This document shows positions 50,064 to 55,264 of a DNA stretch of 55,264 nucleotides, one piece after another (the first letter of the stretch is position 1; each line of letters starts with the position of its first letter). This DNA is from a virus, in the IMG/VR virus record IMGVR_UViG_3300042546_000342, positions 1 through 55,264 of that record; one strand, 5' to 3'. The notes below the pieces were generated by a model. The model was given only the letters and a program-made list of their open reading frames with translations, searched no databases and was not told the origin of the DNA. A program made the translations under genes and the position numbers.

Positions 50064-50630
50064 TTAGTGATTAAGGAAAAAATAAATAGTTCCGTCCTCG
50101 TCTGTTGCTGTGTTGTAATCGTAACGGAGGGAGCAATTCCAAGAAGCGTCCCAATCTATACAAATCCAATTCGGGAGATTTGCGGGAATTTCTCCGCACT
50201 CTTCTGCCATACGTTGCGCAAAATCTGCTTCGCTGTCTGCTGTGCCGTGAAAAGCGTCTTGAGCGTCCGAAAGTTCAATGTCTGAAATATTGTAGCCCGT
50301 TGCATCTGCGTACATTTCAACAATTTTTTGGTCGTGTTCGTCCATGTTTATAAATTCAAAAAGTTTTTCTATTGTTTGTTTGTCGTAACTTTCGCAATAA
50401 AAACACTTCGGGAAGTCCTCAAAATCGGTAAACATTATCTCCTCTCTAGGGCTGTCTAGTGGACTTTTTTTGTCTGCTTCTGCGAAATGGTTTTCGATGT
50501 ACTCAAAAAATTCATCTGCGTTTGAAAATTGGCAAAGGTCAACCCAATGCCCAAACTCAAATTGAGTTCCATTGTTATAGCTTGCATAATCAGTTAAAAA
50601 TAGTTTTGGTTCTGTTGTTGTTGTGTTCAT
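50064..50630 (-). CDS. ardA: Anti-restriction protein ArdA
   Basis: 188 residues, close to the usual ~165-190. Very acidic, as expected for a DNA mimic. Begins with the family pattern LFLTDYASYNNG, then FGHWVDL, EEIMFTDFED, and later DAFHGTADSEADFAQRMAEE and IDWDASWNCSLRYDY. ArdA imitates about 40 bp of bent DNA and blocks type I restriction-modification enzymes. Located first behind the array promoter, so it should be made early at infection, before host restriction acts. Confidence 0.9.
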   Translation of the reverse strand: MNTTTTEPKLFLTDYASYNNGTQFEFGHWVDLCQFSNADEFFEYIENHFAEADKKSPLDSPREEIMFTDFEDFPKCFYCESYDKQTIEKLFEFINMDEHDQKIVEMYADATGYNISDIELSDAQDAFHGTADSEADFAQRMAEECGEIPANLPNWICIDWDASWNCSLRYDYNTATDEDGTIYFFLNH

Positions 50631-50639
50631 GGTTTTTGT

Positions 50640-50918
50640 TTTTAGTAGTTTTAAATAGTGTATAAAGTATTACTTTTTGATGATGCAAATATATGTTTTA
50701 ATAATTCAGACTTCCAAACATATACCACAAAAAGATTTGTTAAAAATTATTTAGGCGAAAAATAGCTTGATTATCAATACTTTGTGAAGCTATACCACAA
50801 AATAAAAATGTTCAGCAAACGTGAACAAGCGCAAAAAGTGAACAAAGATAGTCAAGGGAGGGAGGACGAGCGAAAAGGGAGCAATAAAAAAATAAACGAA
50901 ACGAAAAGTTAAAAAATG
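50640..50918. other. Gene-free region upstream of ardA
   Basis: AT-rich, about 280 bp. It holds the ardA promoter and a 12-bp direct repeat TATACCACAAAA at 50721-50732 and 50791-50802. A 34-codon rightward frame (50808-50912, very basic) is open but has no clear promoter, so I do not annotate it as a gene. Possibly an operator or an origin. Confidence 0.5.
50686..50693 (-). promoter_or_regulatory. -7 box TATATTTG for ardA and the small-gene array
   Basis: Minus-strand TAnnTTTG 55 bp before the ardA ATG. As no other clear box was found downstream until about 45.9 kb, it may drive much of the array. Confidence 0.65.
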
Positions 50919-51374
50919 TTAATTTCCGTCAATGTATTTCAATCGTGCGTTCTTCGCTTGTTTCTGGGTGTCCTTCACTAGGTAACTATATGAGGAAATC
51001 AATTTTCGCCCTTTGTCCGTCAATTGGTGACACTTGCTAATTTTTCGGACGGTGTGCGTCAACATTGGGTTAAAGTCTACATACTCGATGAGCCCTTTTT
51101 CTCTTAATTCCTTAAATTGACTTGCCACATGGGATTTATGCAATAGCTCATAAAAGGCGGAGGGACGGGCGGGAATAAGGGACAAATTAAGTTGATGGAT
51201 TGAATAAAGCAGAGTAAATTGAATAATACTAATTTCAAGACGGTTTAAGGCAAAAAGGACGGCAAACAAATCTAAACCCAACGGCACTTTGTTTGACGTA
51301 GGAAACGCCCGAAAAGGGGTTTTATCATTATACAGACTTCTTATGTCCTTTACTATTCCTCTTCTCCCTCTCAT
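50919..51374 (-). CDS. Winged-helix DNA-binding protein
   Basis: 151 residues. The C-terminal half reads as a winged helix: HVASQFKELREKGLIEYV (recognition helix region), then RKISKCHQLTDKGRKLISSY (wing and last helix), as in MarR- or replication-type regulators. N-terminal part is basic. Placed between the XRE repressor and the ardA promoter region, so it may control the early array. Confidence 0.7.
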   Translation of the reverse strand: MRGRRGIVKDIRSLYNDKTPFRAFPTSNKVPLGLDLFAVLFALNRLEISIIQFTLLYSIHQLNLSLIPARPSAFYELLHKSHVASQFKELREKGLIEYVDFNPMLTHTVRKISKCHQLTDKGRKLISSYSYLVKDTQKQAKNARLKYIDGN

Positions 51375-51469
51375 ATATATCTATAATTGTTCTATTATCT
51401 GTTTGTAAACGTTTGTTGTCGTTTATTTGTTGATTTCAATGGGTGTGTCATTACCTCACAAAAATAGCT

Positions 51470-51676
51470 TCAATTGCCTTGTTTTTGGTCATTTTCGGTT
51501 AAAAATAGGGTTATTTGTAGTATTTCGAGGAGTTTTTCCATATCCTTTAAAGATGTGAAGACGGTTTCTCCTTGCTCGAAGCGGTTATATTTCGCCCGTG
51601 TGAAGCCTAGTTTTTGGCTTATTTGTTCTTGCGTGTATCCTAGTTTTTTTCTTTGTTGCTTTATTTTTGTACGCAC
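51470..51676 (-). CDS. XRE-family helix-turn-helix repressor
   Basis: 68 residues. Classic Cro/CI-type HTH: RKKLGYTQEQISQKLGFTRA (helices 1-3), YNRFEQGE (helix 4). GTG start at 51676, chosen because the frame begins there and its promoter box lies just upstream. The first of two 28-bp direct repeats covers this start codon, implying autoregulation. Confidence 0.85.
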   Translation of the reverse strand: MRTKIKQQRKKLGYTQEQISQKLGFTRAKYNRFEQGETVFTSLKDMEKLLEILQITLFLTENDQKQGN

Positions 51677-51744
51677 TGCTATTACATTTTGAGCAAATAT
51701 AGCGAATTAATCTAAATTTTGTACGCACTGCTATTACATTTTGA
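51665..51744. repeat. Two 28-bp direct repeats flanking the XRE promoter
   Basis: Identical copies at 51665-51692 and 51717-51744, 24 bp apart and 52 bp from copy to copy (about five helical turns). Each contains an inverted TGTA...TACA half-site pair with 11 bp between. The XRE -7 box (51694-51701) lies in the spacer. Best read as paired repressor operators. Confidence 0.85.
51694..51701 (-). promoter_or_regulatory. -7 box TATATTTG of the XRE repressor
   Basis: Minus-strand TAnnTTTG between the two 28-bp repeats, 17 bp before the GTG start. Confidence 0.7.
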
Positions 51745-51755
51745 TTGACGGGCAT

Positions 51756-51784
51756 AAAAAAGCCCCACTTTTTAGGGTGAGGCT
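51756..51784 (-). terminator. Leftward terminator after the second EANAKLI gene
   Basis: Gene-strand stem AGCCTCAC / GTGGGGCT (51761-51784) with loop CCTAAAAA, then TTTTT. Stem is the same as in the rightward terminator at 6755. Confidence 0.85.
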
Positions 51785-51803
51785 GTCTGGTTTGTGGCTT
51801 GGT

Positions 51804-52085
51804 TTACTTTGTGGCTTTGTCAATTGCTTGTTGGATTATCTCTCTAACCGTTAATGCGTCTTTGCGCTCTTGGTTGATTAATTTTCTTGCTGCTTTCAAC
51901 GCTTCGAGCAAGTCGGGCGCACTAGATATGAGTTTTGCATTGGCTTCGTTCTCCTCGCTTGGTTCGCCCCGTTTGGGGTCAATTAAAGCTATTATTTTAC
52001 GGCTGTCTTGTGTGTCGGTTACTTTGTGAGCGTATATTGTTAGCCCACTGTATTTCCATTGTCCGTCTGTGTGTTTTGTTTTCAT
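51804..52085 (-). CDS. Small phage protein, EANAKLI family, second copy (93 aa)
   Basis: 93 residues: MKTKHTDGQWKYSG...EENEANAKLISSAPDLLEAL, a paralogue of the protein at 47222-47488. It follows the same pattern (KHTxGxW start, EANAKLI, APxxLexL). Family function unknown. Terminator directly downstream. Confidence 0.8.
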   Translation of the reverse strand: MKTKHTDGQWKYSGLTIYAHKVTDTQDSRKIIALIDPKRGEPSEENEANAKLISSAPDLLEALKAARKLINQERKDALTVREIIQQAIDKATK

Positions 52086-52135
52086 GGTTTTGTTGGTTTA
52101 TTGGTTAAAAATATTGTTCCCTTTAGCGGGCGGGC

Positions 52136-52375
52136 TTATATGTTATTAAGTAGATTTTGAATTACTCTAATACAGTTCTCAAGTTCAGAAGATGTTTTGA
52201 AATTGCCAATTGTGGACACTATTCGCCCCGTCCCTACTTCTGAAAGATAGATTGTATTTGATACGTTGCGCCCGAATGAATAACCAATTTGGAGTTTATG
52301 TCCTTTGTTGGCTAATATACGGTTAATGTCTGATTTGTATTGACTACAAATTGAGTTTAGTTCTTTAGTGTTCAT
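52136..52375 (-). CDS. Uncharacterised protein (79 aa)
   Basis: 79 residues (MNTKELNSICSQYKSDINRI...; ends VIQNLLNNI). Helix-strand-helix pattern with a NTIYLSEVGTGRIVSTI hairpin. First gene of a two-gene unit with its own promoter. Function unknown. Confidence 0.65.
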   Translation of the reverse strand: MNTKELNSICSQYKSDINRILANKGHKLQIGYSFGRNVSNTIYLSEVGTGRIVSTIGNFKTSSELENCIRVIQNLLNNI

Positions 52376-52409
52376 AGTTGTATTGTTTTTAGTGGTTAAT
52401 TAATGAGTG

Positions 52410-52417
52410 CAAATATA
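52410..52417 (-). promoter_or_regulatory. -7 box TATATTTG for the 79-aa/93-aa unit
   Basis: Minus-strand TAnnTTTG, 35 bp before the ATG at 52375. Confidence 0.65.
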
Positions 52418-52801
52418 GGACATTCAAACATAACTAGGTAATACTTTTTGTTAATGAATGTTAAAGCATTTGTTAAAATTTAACGTAGTAAATATTGGAC
52501 AGTCAATGTAGTGTGTACCTTTTGCGCCCGTCTATCTTCGTCCGCTTCAATATCCTTGTGGCTTATATGCTGCGAATAGTTTACGGCTTTGCGCTTTTAG
52601 TTTATCATCTGTGCATATTCGGACGGCAAAAAATCAAAGCAAAATAAGGGATTGTTTAAACTTTCGGAGGGGTGTGGGTTCAGAAAGTTTGACTTGGAAA
52701 ATTCGTGCGCATGGGTATAGGAAAACATATCACTCACACAGACCTCCAACATATCGTAATTTTTAATTATACTCCCATATATAACTTTGTTTGTTCAATG
52801 G
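52418..52801. other. Long gene-poor region (384 bp)
   Basis: Contains a 13-bp palindrome GTTAAAATTTAAC at 52472-52484 in a run of TGTTAA repeats, and a weak leftward frame at 52597-52752. No gene is well supported. Its composition changes from AT-rich (left) to mixed (right). An origin or operator cluster is possible. Confidence 0.4.
52597..52752 (-). CDS. Possible small protein (51 aa), weak
   Basis: An open frame (MLEVCVSDMFSYTHAHEFSK...), without a recognised promoter or A-rich leader as seen for its neighbours. No family recognised. Listed because it is the only frame in a 425-bp gap. Confidence 0.25.
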   Translation of the reverse strand: MLEVCVSDMFSYTHAHEFSKSNFLNPHPSESLNNPLFCFDFLPSEYAQMIN

Positions 52802-53062
52802 TTATGCTTTGGCGATTACCTTTCTTATTCGGTTATGGTGGAGTTCTATTTTGGTGTAGGTCTTTTCGTAGAACCCTGTGTGGGCGTTTATCTCGTAGTA
52901 TGGGTGTTTGTAGGATAGGATAGTTCCCAAGAATAGTTGGTTGTTGTATTCAAAGCTGACTATTGATTGATTGGGGATGATTTCCTTTTCGGGCGACTTG
53001 GTTCGGGCTATTACGACTATTGCTAGTATGGCTAGGATTGCTATGTAGATTAGTAGTATCAT
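52802..53062 (-). CDS. Uncharacterised N-terminally anchored membrane protein (86 aa)
   Basis: 86 residues: an N-terminal membrane helix (ILLIYIAILAILAIVVIA), then a small beta domain (SIVSFEYNNQLFLGTILSYK...). The soluble part faces the periplasm or cytosol depending on orientation. Last gene of the leftward operon starting at 55191. Confidence 0.65.
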   Translation of the reverse strand: MILLIYIAILAILAIVVIARTKSPEKEIIPNQSIVSFEYNNQLFLGTILSYKHPYYEINAHTGFYEKTYTKIELHHNRIRKVIAKA

Positions 53063-53109
53063 TTTTCTCTAGGATTTTTGGATGGGGGTGGGTAAATAAA
53101 GATGGTAGG

Positions 53110-53361
53110 TTAGTCTTTTCTGTGTATGGGTGGCGGTGTAATGTAGGGGGTGCTATTGTCTTTTCCCGTGCGTGTCCTATTTTTTAGCCACTCGCTTCCT
53201 TGTTTGTTGGCTAGGTCGCAGAGTTTATCGGCTCTCTTAATCTGCTGATGCCAAGCTAGGGTGTCATTTTGGAAATCTTCGAGGAACTCGGATGCGAGGA
53301 AGAAGTCCCGTTCGCATAGCCATTCTGCTACTGCTTCTATTTGTTCTTGGGTTAGTTGCAT
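53110..53361 (-). CDS. Uncharacterised protein (83 aa)
   Basis: 83 residues (MQLTQEQIEAVAEWLCERDF...). Helical N-terminus and a disordered C-terminal tail (TPYITPPPIHRKD). Its start lies inside the end of the upstream gene (10-bp overlap). Function unknown. Confidence 0.65.
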   Translation of the reverse strand: MQLTQEQIEAVAEWLCERDFFLASEFLEDFQNDTLAWHQQIKRADKLCDLANKQGSEWLKNRTRTGKDNSTPYITPPPIHRKD

Positions 53362-54014
53362 CCGAATAGTTGTTTAAGTTGTTGCCAATAGGTTAGTTCC
53401 TCTTTCCCCGCCTCTAGGTCGGTCTTTAAAAAAGAAATGACCATATCTTGATACTCTTTTGTTTTTACTTGGAGAGCAGTAAACTCTTCCAACAAAGTCA
53501 ATTTTTCTATTGACAATACTTCATTTCTTATCTCTAACGCCTCGCACCTTGCTTTTAGTTCGGTGTTTTCGGATAGCAACTTCATATTGGCATCACCAAG
53601 TTCAACCCTACGTTCCATACTTTCTTGATTGGCTTTTAATAAAGTTTTATGACGCTTCTTAAATTCAGCATTTTCTTTTTCAAGTTCTTGGTTTTCATTA
53701 AAGAACATTACTGCTAGTTCAATCTTGTCTTCTTTAGATTTCTTTTTCTTTTTTGGCGCAACCTTTCCATCATCTATCCATTCAAGGTCGGTTAGGATTT
53801 CGGCTTCACGACCTTTATAATCACAAGCTAACTCCCAAACAAACTCCCAAAACTCGCCACCCAATTCTGCGTCACTCCAATTTAACCACAATATAGCACT
53901 ACTAAGGTTTTTTATTTTCACGTTAGTGTTTATCCCTTGCCTCTCGCACTCCTCAATAAAACATAGTTTAATGTCCAATGGCAGATACTCCGCCCATTCT
54001 TTAGCTGTTTTCAT
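53352..54014 (-). CDS. Coiled-coil protein (220 aa)
   Basis: 220 residues from ATG 54014, just after the upstream stop; the longer GTG-led frame to 54056 would overlap that gene. N-terminal alpha domain (AEYLPLDIKLCFIEECERQG; LSSAILWLNWSDAE), then a KKKKKSK stretch and a long leucine-zipper-like coiled coil (NQELEKENAEFKKRH to KEYQDMVIS). Function unknown. Confidence 0.65.
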   Translation of the reverse strand: MKTAKEWAEYLPLDIKLCFIEECERQGINTNVKIKNLSSAILWLNWSDAELGGEFWEFVWELACDYKGREAEILTDLEWIDDGKVAPKKKKKSKEDKIELAVMFFNENQELEKENAEFKKRHKTLLKANQESMERRVELGDANMKLLSENTELKARCEALEIRNEVLSIEKLTLLEEFTALQVKTKEYQDMVISFLKTDLEAGKEELTYWQQLKQLFGCN

Positions 54015-54016
54015 AG

Positions 54017-54265
54017 TTACATATTTTGGTCTAGAAGTTTTAATACGCCTAACCAATTTTCTTTGGTTTTGAAATAAACCTCCATTGTGGTCGCTCCTCC
54101 CTTCTCGTTCATTAGGTAGATGTCTAGTCCGTATAAGTTCACATCGTCTTTGTACGCATAGTATCCCTTAAAGTCTATTTGATTGAAGCAGAACATCACA
54201 TATCCGTCCACATAAACCTTTATGCGCCCGTTGTAAGTTGTAAATTCGTATTTGTGTGGTTTCAT
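54017..54265 (-). CDS. Uncharacterised protein (82 aa)
   Basis: 82 residues, beta-rich (MKPHKYEFTTYNGRIKVYVD...). Aromatic-rich middle (DFKGYYAYKDDVNLYGLDIY). Coupled by ATGA to the upstream gene. No recognised family. Confidence 0.65.
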   Translation of the reverse strand: MKPHKYEFTTYNGRIKVYVDGYVMFCFNQIDFKGYYAYKDDVNLYGLDIYLMNEKGGATTMEVYFKTKENWLGVLKLLDQNM

Positions 54266-54792
54266 TTCTTTACTATGTTTAAGTGTTCAAGTAAGTCAAA
54301 GAATATTGATTGCTCCTTTTTCGGGGCGGGTGTCGCCATCTGCGTCAATGTTTTGATTGTTTCTTCTTGTAGCCTAATGGTTTCTTCTAGGTGGAATATG
54401 TCCGACTTTAAAACTTCGTTCTCCGCTTTGAGTGTTTTGATTACCTTAGAGTTTGTTGAAGATTTTTTTTCTTTTGGTGCTTCAACTAACTCTCCCCATT
54501 TTGGGGCATCTAGTACACTAGCTTCGGTCTGCCCCAACTCGTCAAGTACAATCGGTTTGGCGTTAGCACTAGGCGCAACAAGTTTATTTGGGATATAAAA
54601 ATACTCATCTAAATTTGATGTATCAAAAAAATGTTGACATTTTTGGTCATCAATAACCATAAACTCCCCACCAACGCTAGACTTTACGGTATAATATTTG
54701 CCGATAGTTAAAGATGGTTTAAAGTCAGAGGTCATCACGCACTCGTCTTTTGCCAACAATACATCACCAACTTTTAATTTGATTTTCTTCAT
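54262..54792 (-). CDS. Uncharacterised protein with SH3-like start and coiled coil (176 aa)
   Basis: 176 residues. Residues 1-60 read as a small beta barrel (KLKVGDVLLAKDE...IGKYYTVKSS), a linker with P/A/K follows, then a coiled coil (IKTLKAENEVLKSDIFHLEE) and a C-terminal peptide (FFDLLEHLNIVKK). It shares the coiled-coil style of the 220-aa protein two genes on, and may bind it. Confidence 0.65.
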   Translation of the reverse strand: MKKIKLKVGDVLLAKDECVMTSDFKPSLTIGKYYTVKSSVGGEFMVIDDQKCQHFFDTSNLDEYFYIPNKLVAPSANAKPIVLDELGQTEASVLDAPKWGELVEAPKEKKSSTNSKVIKTLKAENEVLKSDIFHLEETIRLQEETIKTLTQMATPAPKKEQSIFFDLLEHLNIVKK

Positions 54793-54974
54793 AGTGTCTG
54801 ATTTAACCTATCAATTAATTTATCTGTGTGCTTCACGGCTTCCTCGTGTATGGTGTCGGTTGCGTAGCCTTGAGTTATCATTGCTGATAGGATAGTTGCC
54901 GCCATCATGCCTCTGTCGTAAGCAACTAATTTATCAAAAGTGTTAGTAGTTGTGTATGGGTATTCTATTGTCAT
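54789..54974 (-). CDS. Small phage protein, 'GMMAATI' family (61 aa)
   Basis: 61 residues from ATG 54974, chosen because it directly follows the upstream stop (ATGAGATG); longer in-frame starts would overlap that gene. Motif YDRGMMAATILSAMI and ending KHTDKLIDRL resembles the small phage family with DGMTLRDYFAAKA and ADAML. Function unknown. Confidence 0.65.
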   Translation of the reverse strand: MTIEYPYTTTNTFDKLVAYDRGMMAATILSAMITQGYATDTIHEEAVKHTDKLIDRLNQTL

Positions 54975-54975
54975 C

Positions 54976-55191
54976 TCATTCTGATTTAAAGGTTTCGTTG
55001 TAGTAATTTTCTGCATCTTCATTACACCCTTGATTAAACTCGCCTTTATCATAAGCATCAATTATCTGCTCCTTTTCCATCTGTTTGGCTTGTCCAAATA
55101 TTAAATACCAATTAAACTTATCTTTAGGTGTTTCCCACAATTTCTCAAATAACCACTCTACTGCTGTTTGTTCAAGTGTTTTTTCATTCAT
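54976..55191 (-). CDS. Small conserved Bacteroidetes phage protein (71 aa)
   Basis: 71 residues: TAVEWLFEKLW...FGQAKQMEKEQIIDAYDKGEF...AENYYNETF. This TAVEWL-QAKxMEKEQIIDA-YYNETF pattern recurs as a small orphan protein in Bacteroidetes phages and mobile elements; function unknown. First gene of the leftward operon that runs to 52802. Confidence 0.8.
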   Translation of the reverse strand: MNEKTLEQTAVEWLFEKLWETPKDKFNWYLIFGQAKQMEKEQIIDAYDKGEFNQGCNEDAENYYNETFKSE

Positions 55192-55211
55192 GTAATTTGA
55201 ATTTTATAACG

Positions 55212-55219
55212 CAAATGTA
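55212..55219 (-). promoter_or_regulatory. -7 box TACATTTG for the last leftward operon
   Basis: Minus-strand TAnnTTTG, 20 bp before the ATG at 55191. Probably drives seven genes to 52802. Confidence 0.65.
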
Positions 55220-55264
55220 GGCATTAATCTTCTACCGTATCCTTAATTTTTGTTAATTTCTTTG

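Noticed and set aside
47110-50640. CRISPR array suggested by regularly spaced short repeats
   Set aside because: The repeats are gene leaders of 10-13 bp, separated by coding sequences of varying length; no 23-47 bp repeat and spacer pattern.
50808-50912. 34-codon basic rightward frame before the winged-helix gene
   Set aside because: No TAnnTTTG box at suitable spacing and no neighbours in that direction; kept only as a note in the gap entry.
54975-55061. Longer N-terminus for the 61-aa GMMAATI-family gene
   Set aside because: It would overlap the coding end of the upstream gene by up to 86 bp; the ATG at 54974 fits the coupled stop-start pattern of neighbours.

Overview
This window is most likely part of a tailed double-stranded DNA phage that infects a Bacteroidetes (Bacteroidota) host. 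It is AT-rich and densely coded. Almost every transcription unit starts behind the Bacteroidetes-type -7 box TAnnTTTG, and ribosome binding sites are A-rich rather than Shine-Dalgarno-like. The structural set (portal, scaffold, capsid, a crAss-like large terminase, a 1620-residue tail protein, three large probable internal virion proteins and no tape-measure or sheath genes) suggests a short-tailed, podovirus-like particle related to crAss-like phages. That placement comes from motifs and gene order, not a database search. The 5' edge cuts the portal gene. No tRNA, integrase, DNA polymerase or CRISPR array was seen.

Layout. 1-16.1 kb: portal (partial), an opposite-strand pair (zinc metallopeptidase and an intein-split 3'-5' exonuclease), scaffold, major capsid protein, a candidate structured RNA, fibre-like proteins, a connector-like protein and the 1620-residue tail protein. 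16.1-19.4 kb: small basic proteins, then a lysis cassette (holin, M15 endolysin, a micro membrane protein and two overlapping spanin-like genes). 19.5-23.7 kb: DUF551, a MazG-like protein, an HNH-like nuclease, large terminase and a Vsr/DUF559-like nuclease. 23.7-36.3 kb: three probable ejected virion proteins (258, 646 and 2528 aa), a ferritin-like protein and a tail fibre with a repetitive AT-rich C-terminal part. 36.6-43.8 kb: a RecB-like nuclease, a probable SSB, a second candidate structured RNA, a PrimPol-helicase and two glycosyltransferases.

43.8-55.2 kb is entirely leftward. It holds a DnaA-domain-IV-like protein, a two-domain glycosyltransferase, a cassette-like stretch of tiny genes separated by palindromic GTTATAAC-type repeats (45.95-46.94 kb), and a long array of small genes, many sharing a CTAAAAACTAAAA-type leader. 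The array ends at an ArdA anti-restriction gene. Beyond it lie a winged-helix protein, an XRE repressor with paired 28-bp operator-like repeats, and a last operon of small phage genes.

How it fits together: the leftward region looks like early host-takeover and defence-evasion functions, the 36.6-43.8 kb block replication and surface or DNA sugar modification, and the rightward remainder morphogenesis and lysis. Most promising for follow-up: the intein inside the exonuclease active-site motif, two unannotated structured RNAs with their own promoter and terminator, five apparently leaderless genes (TAnnTTTG-N4-ATG), the integron-like small-gene cassettes, and the phage ferritin.
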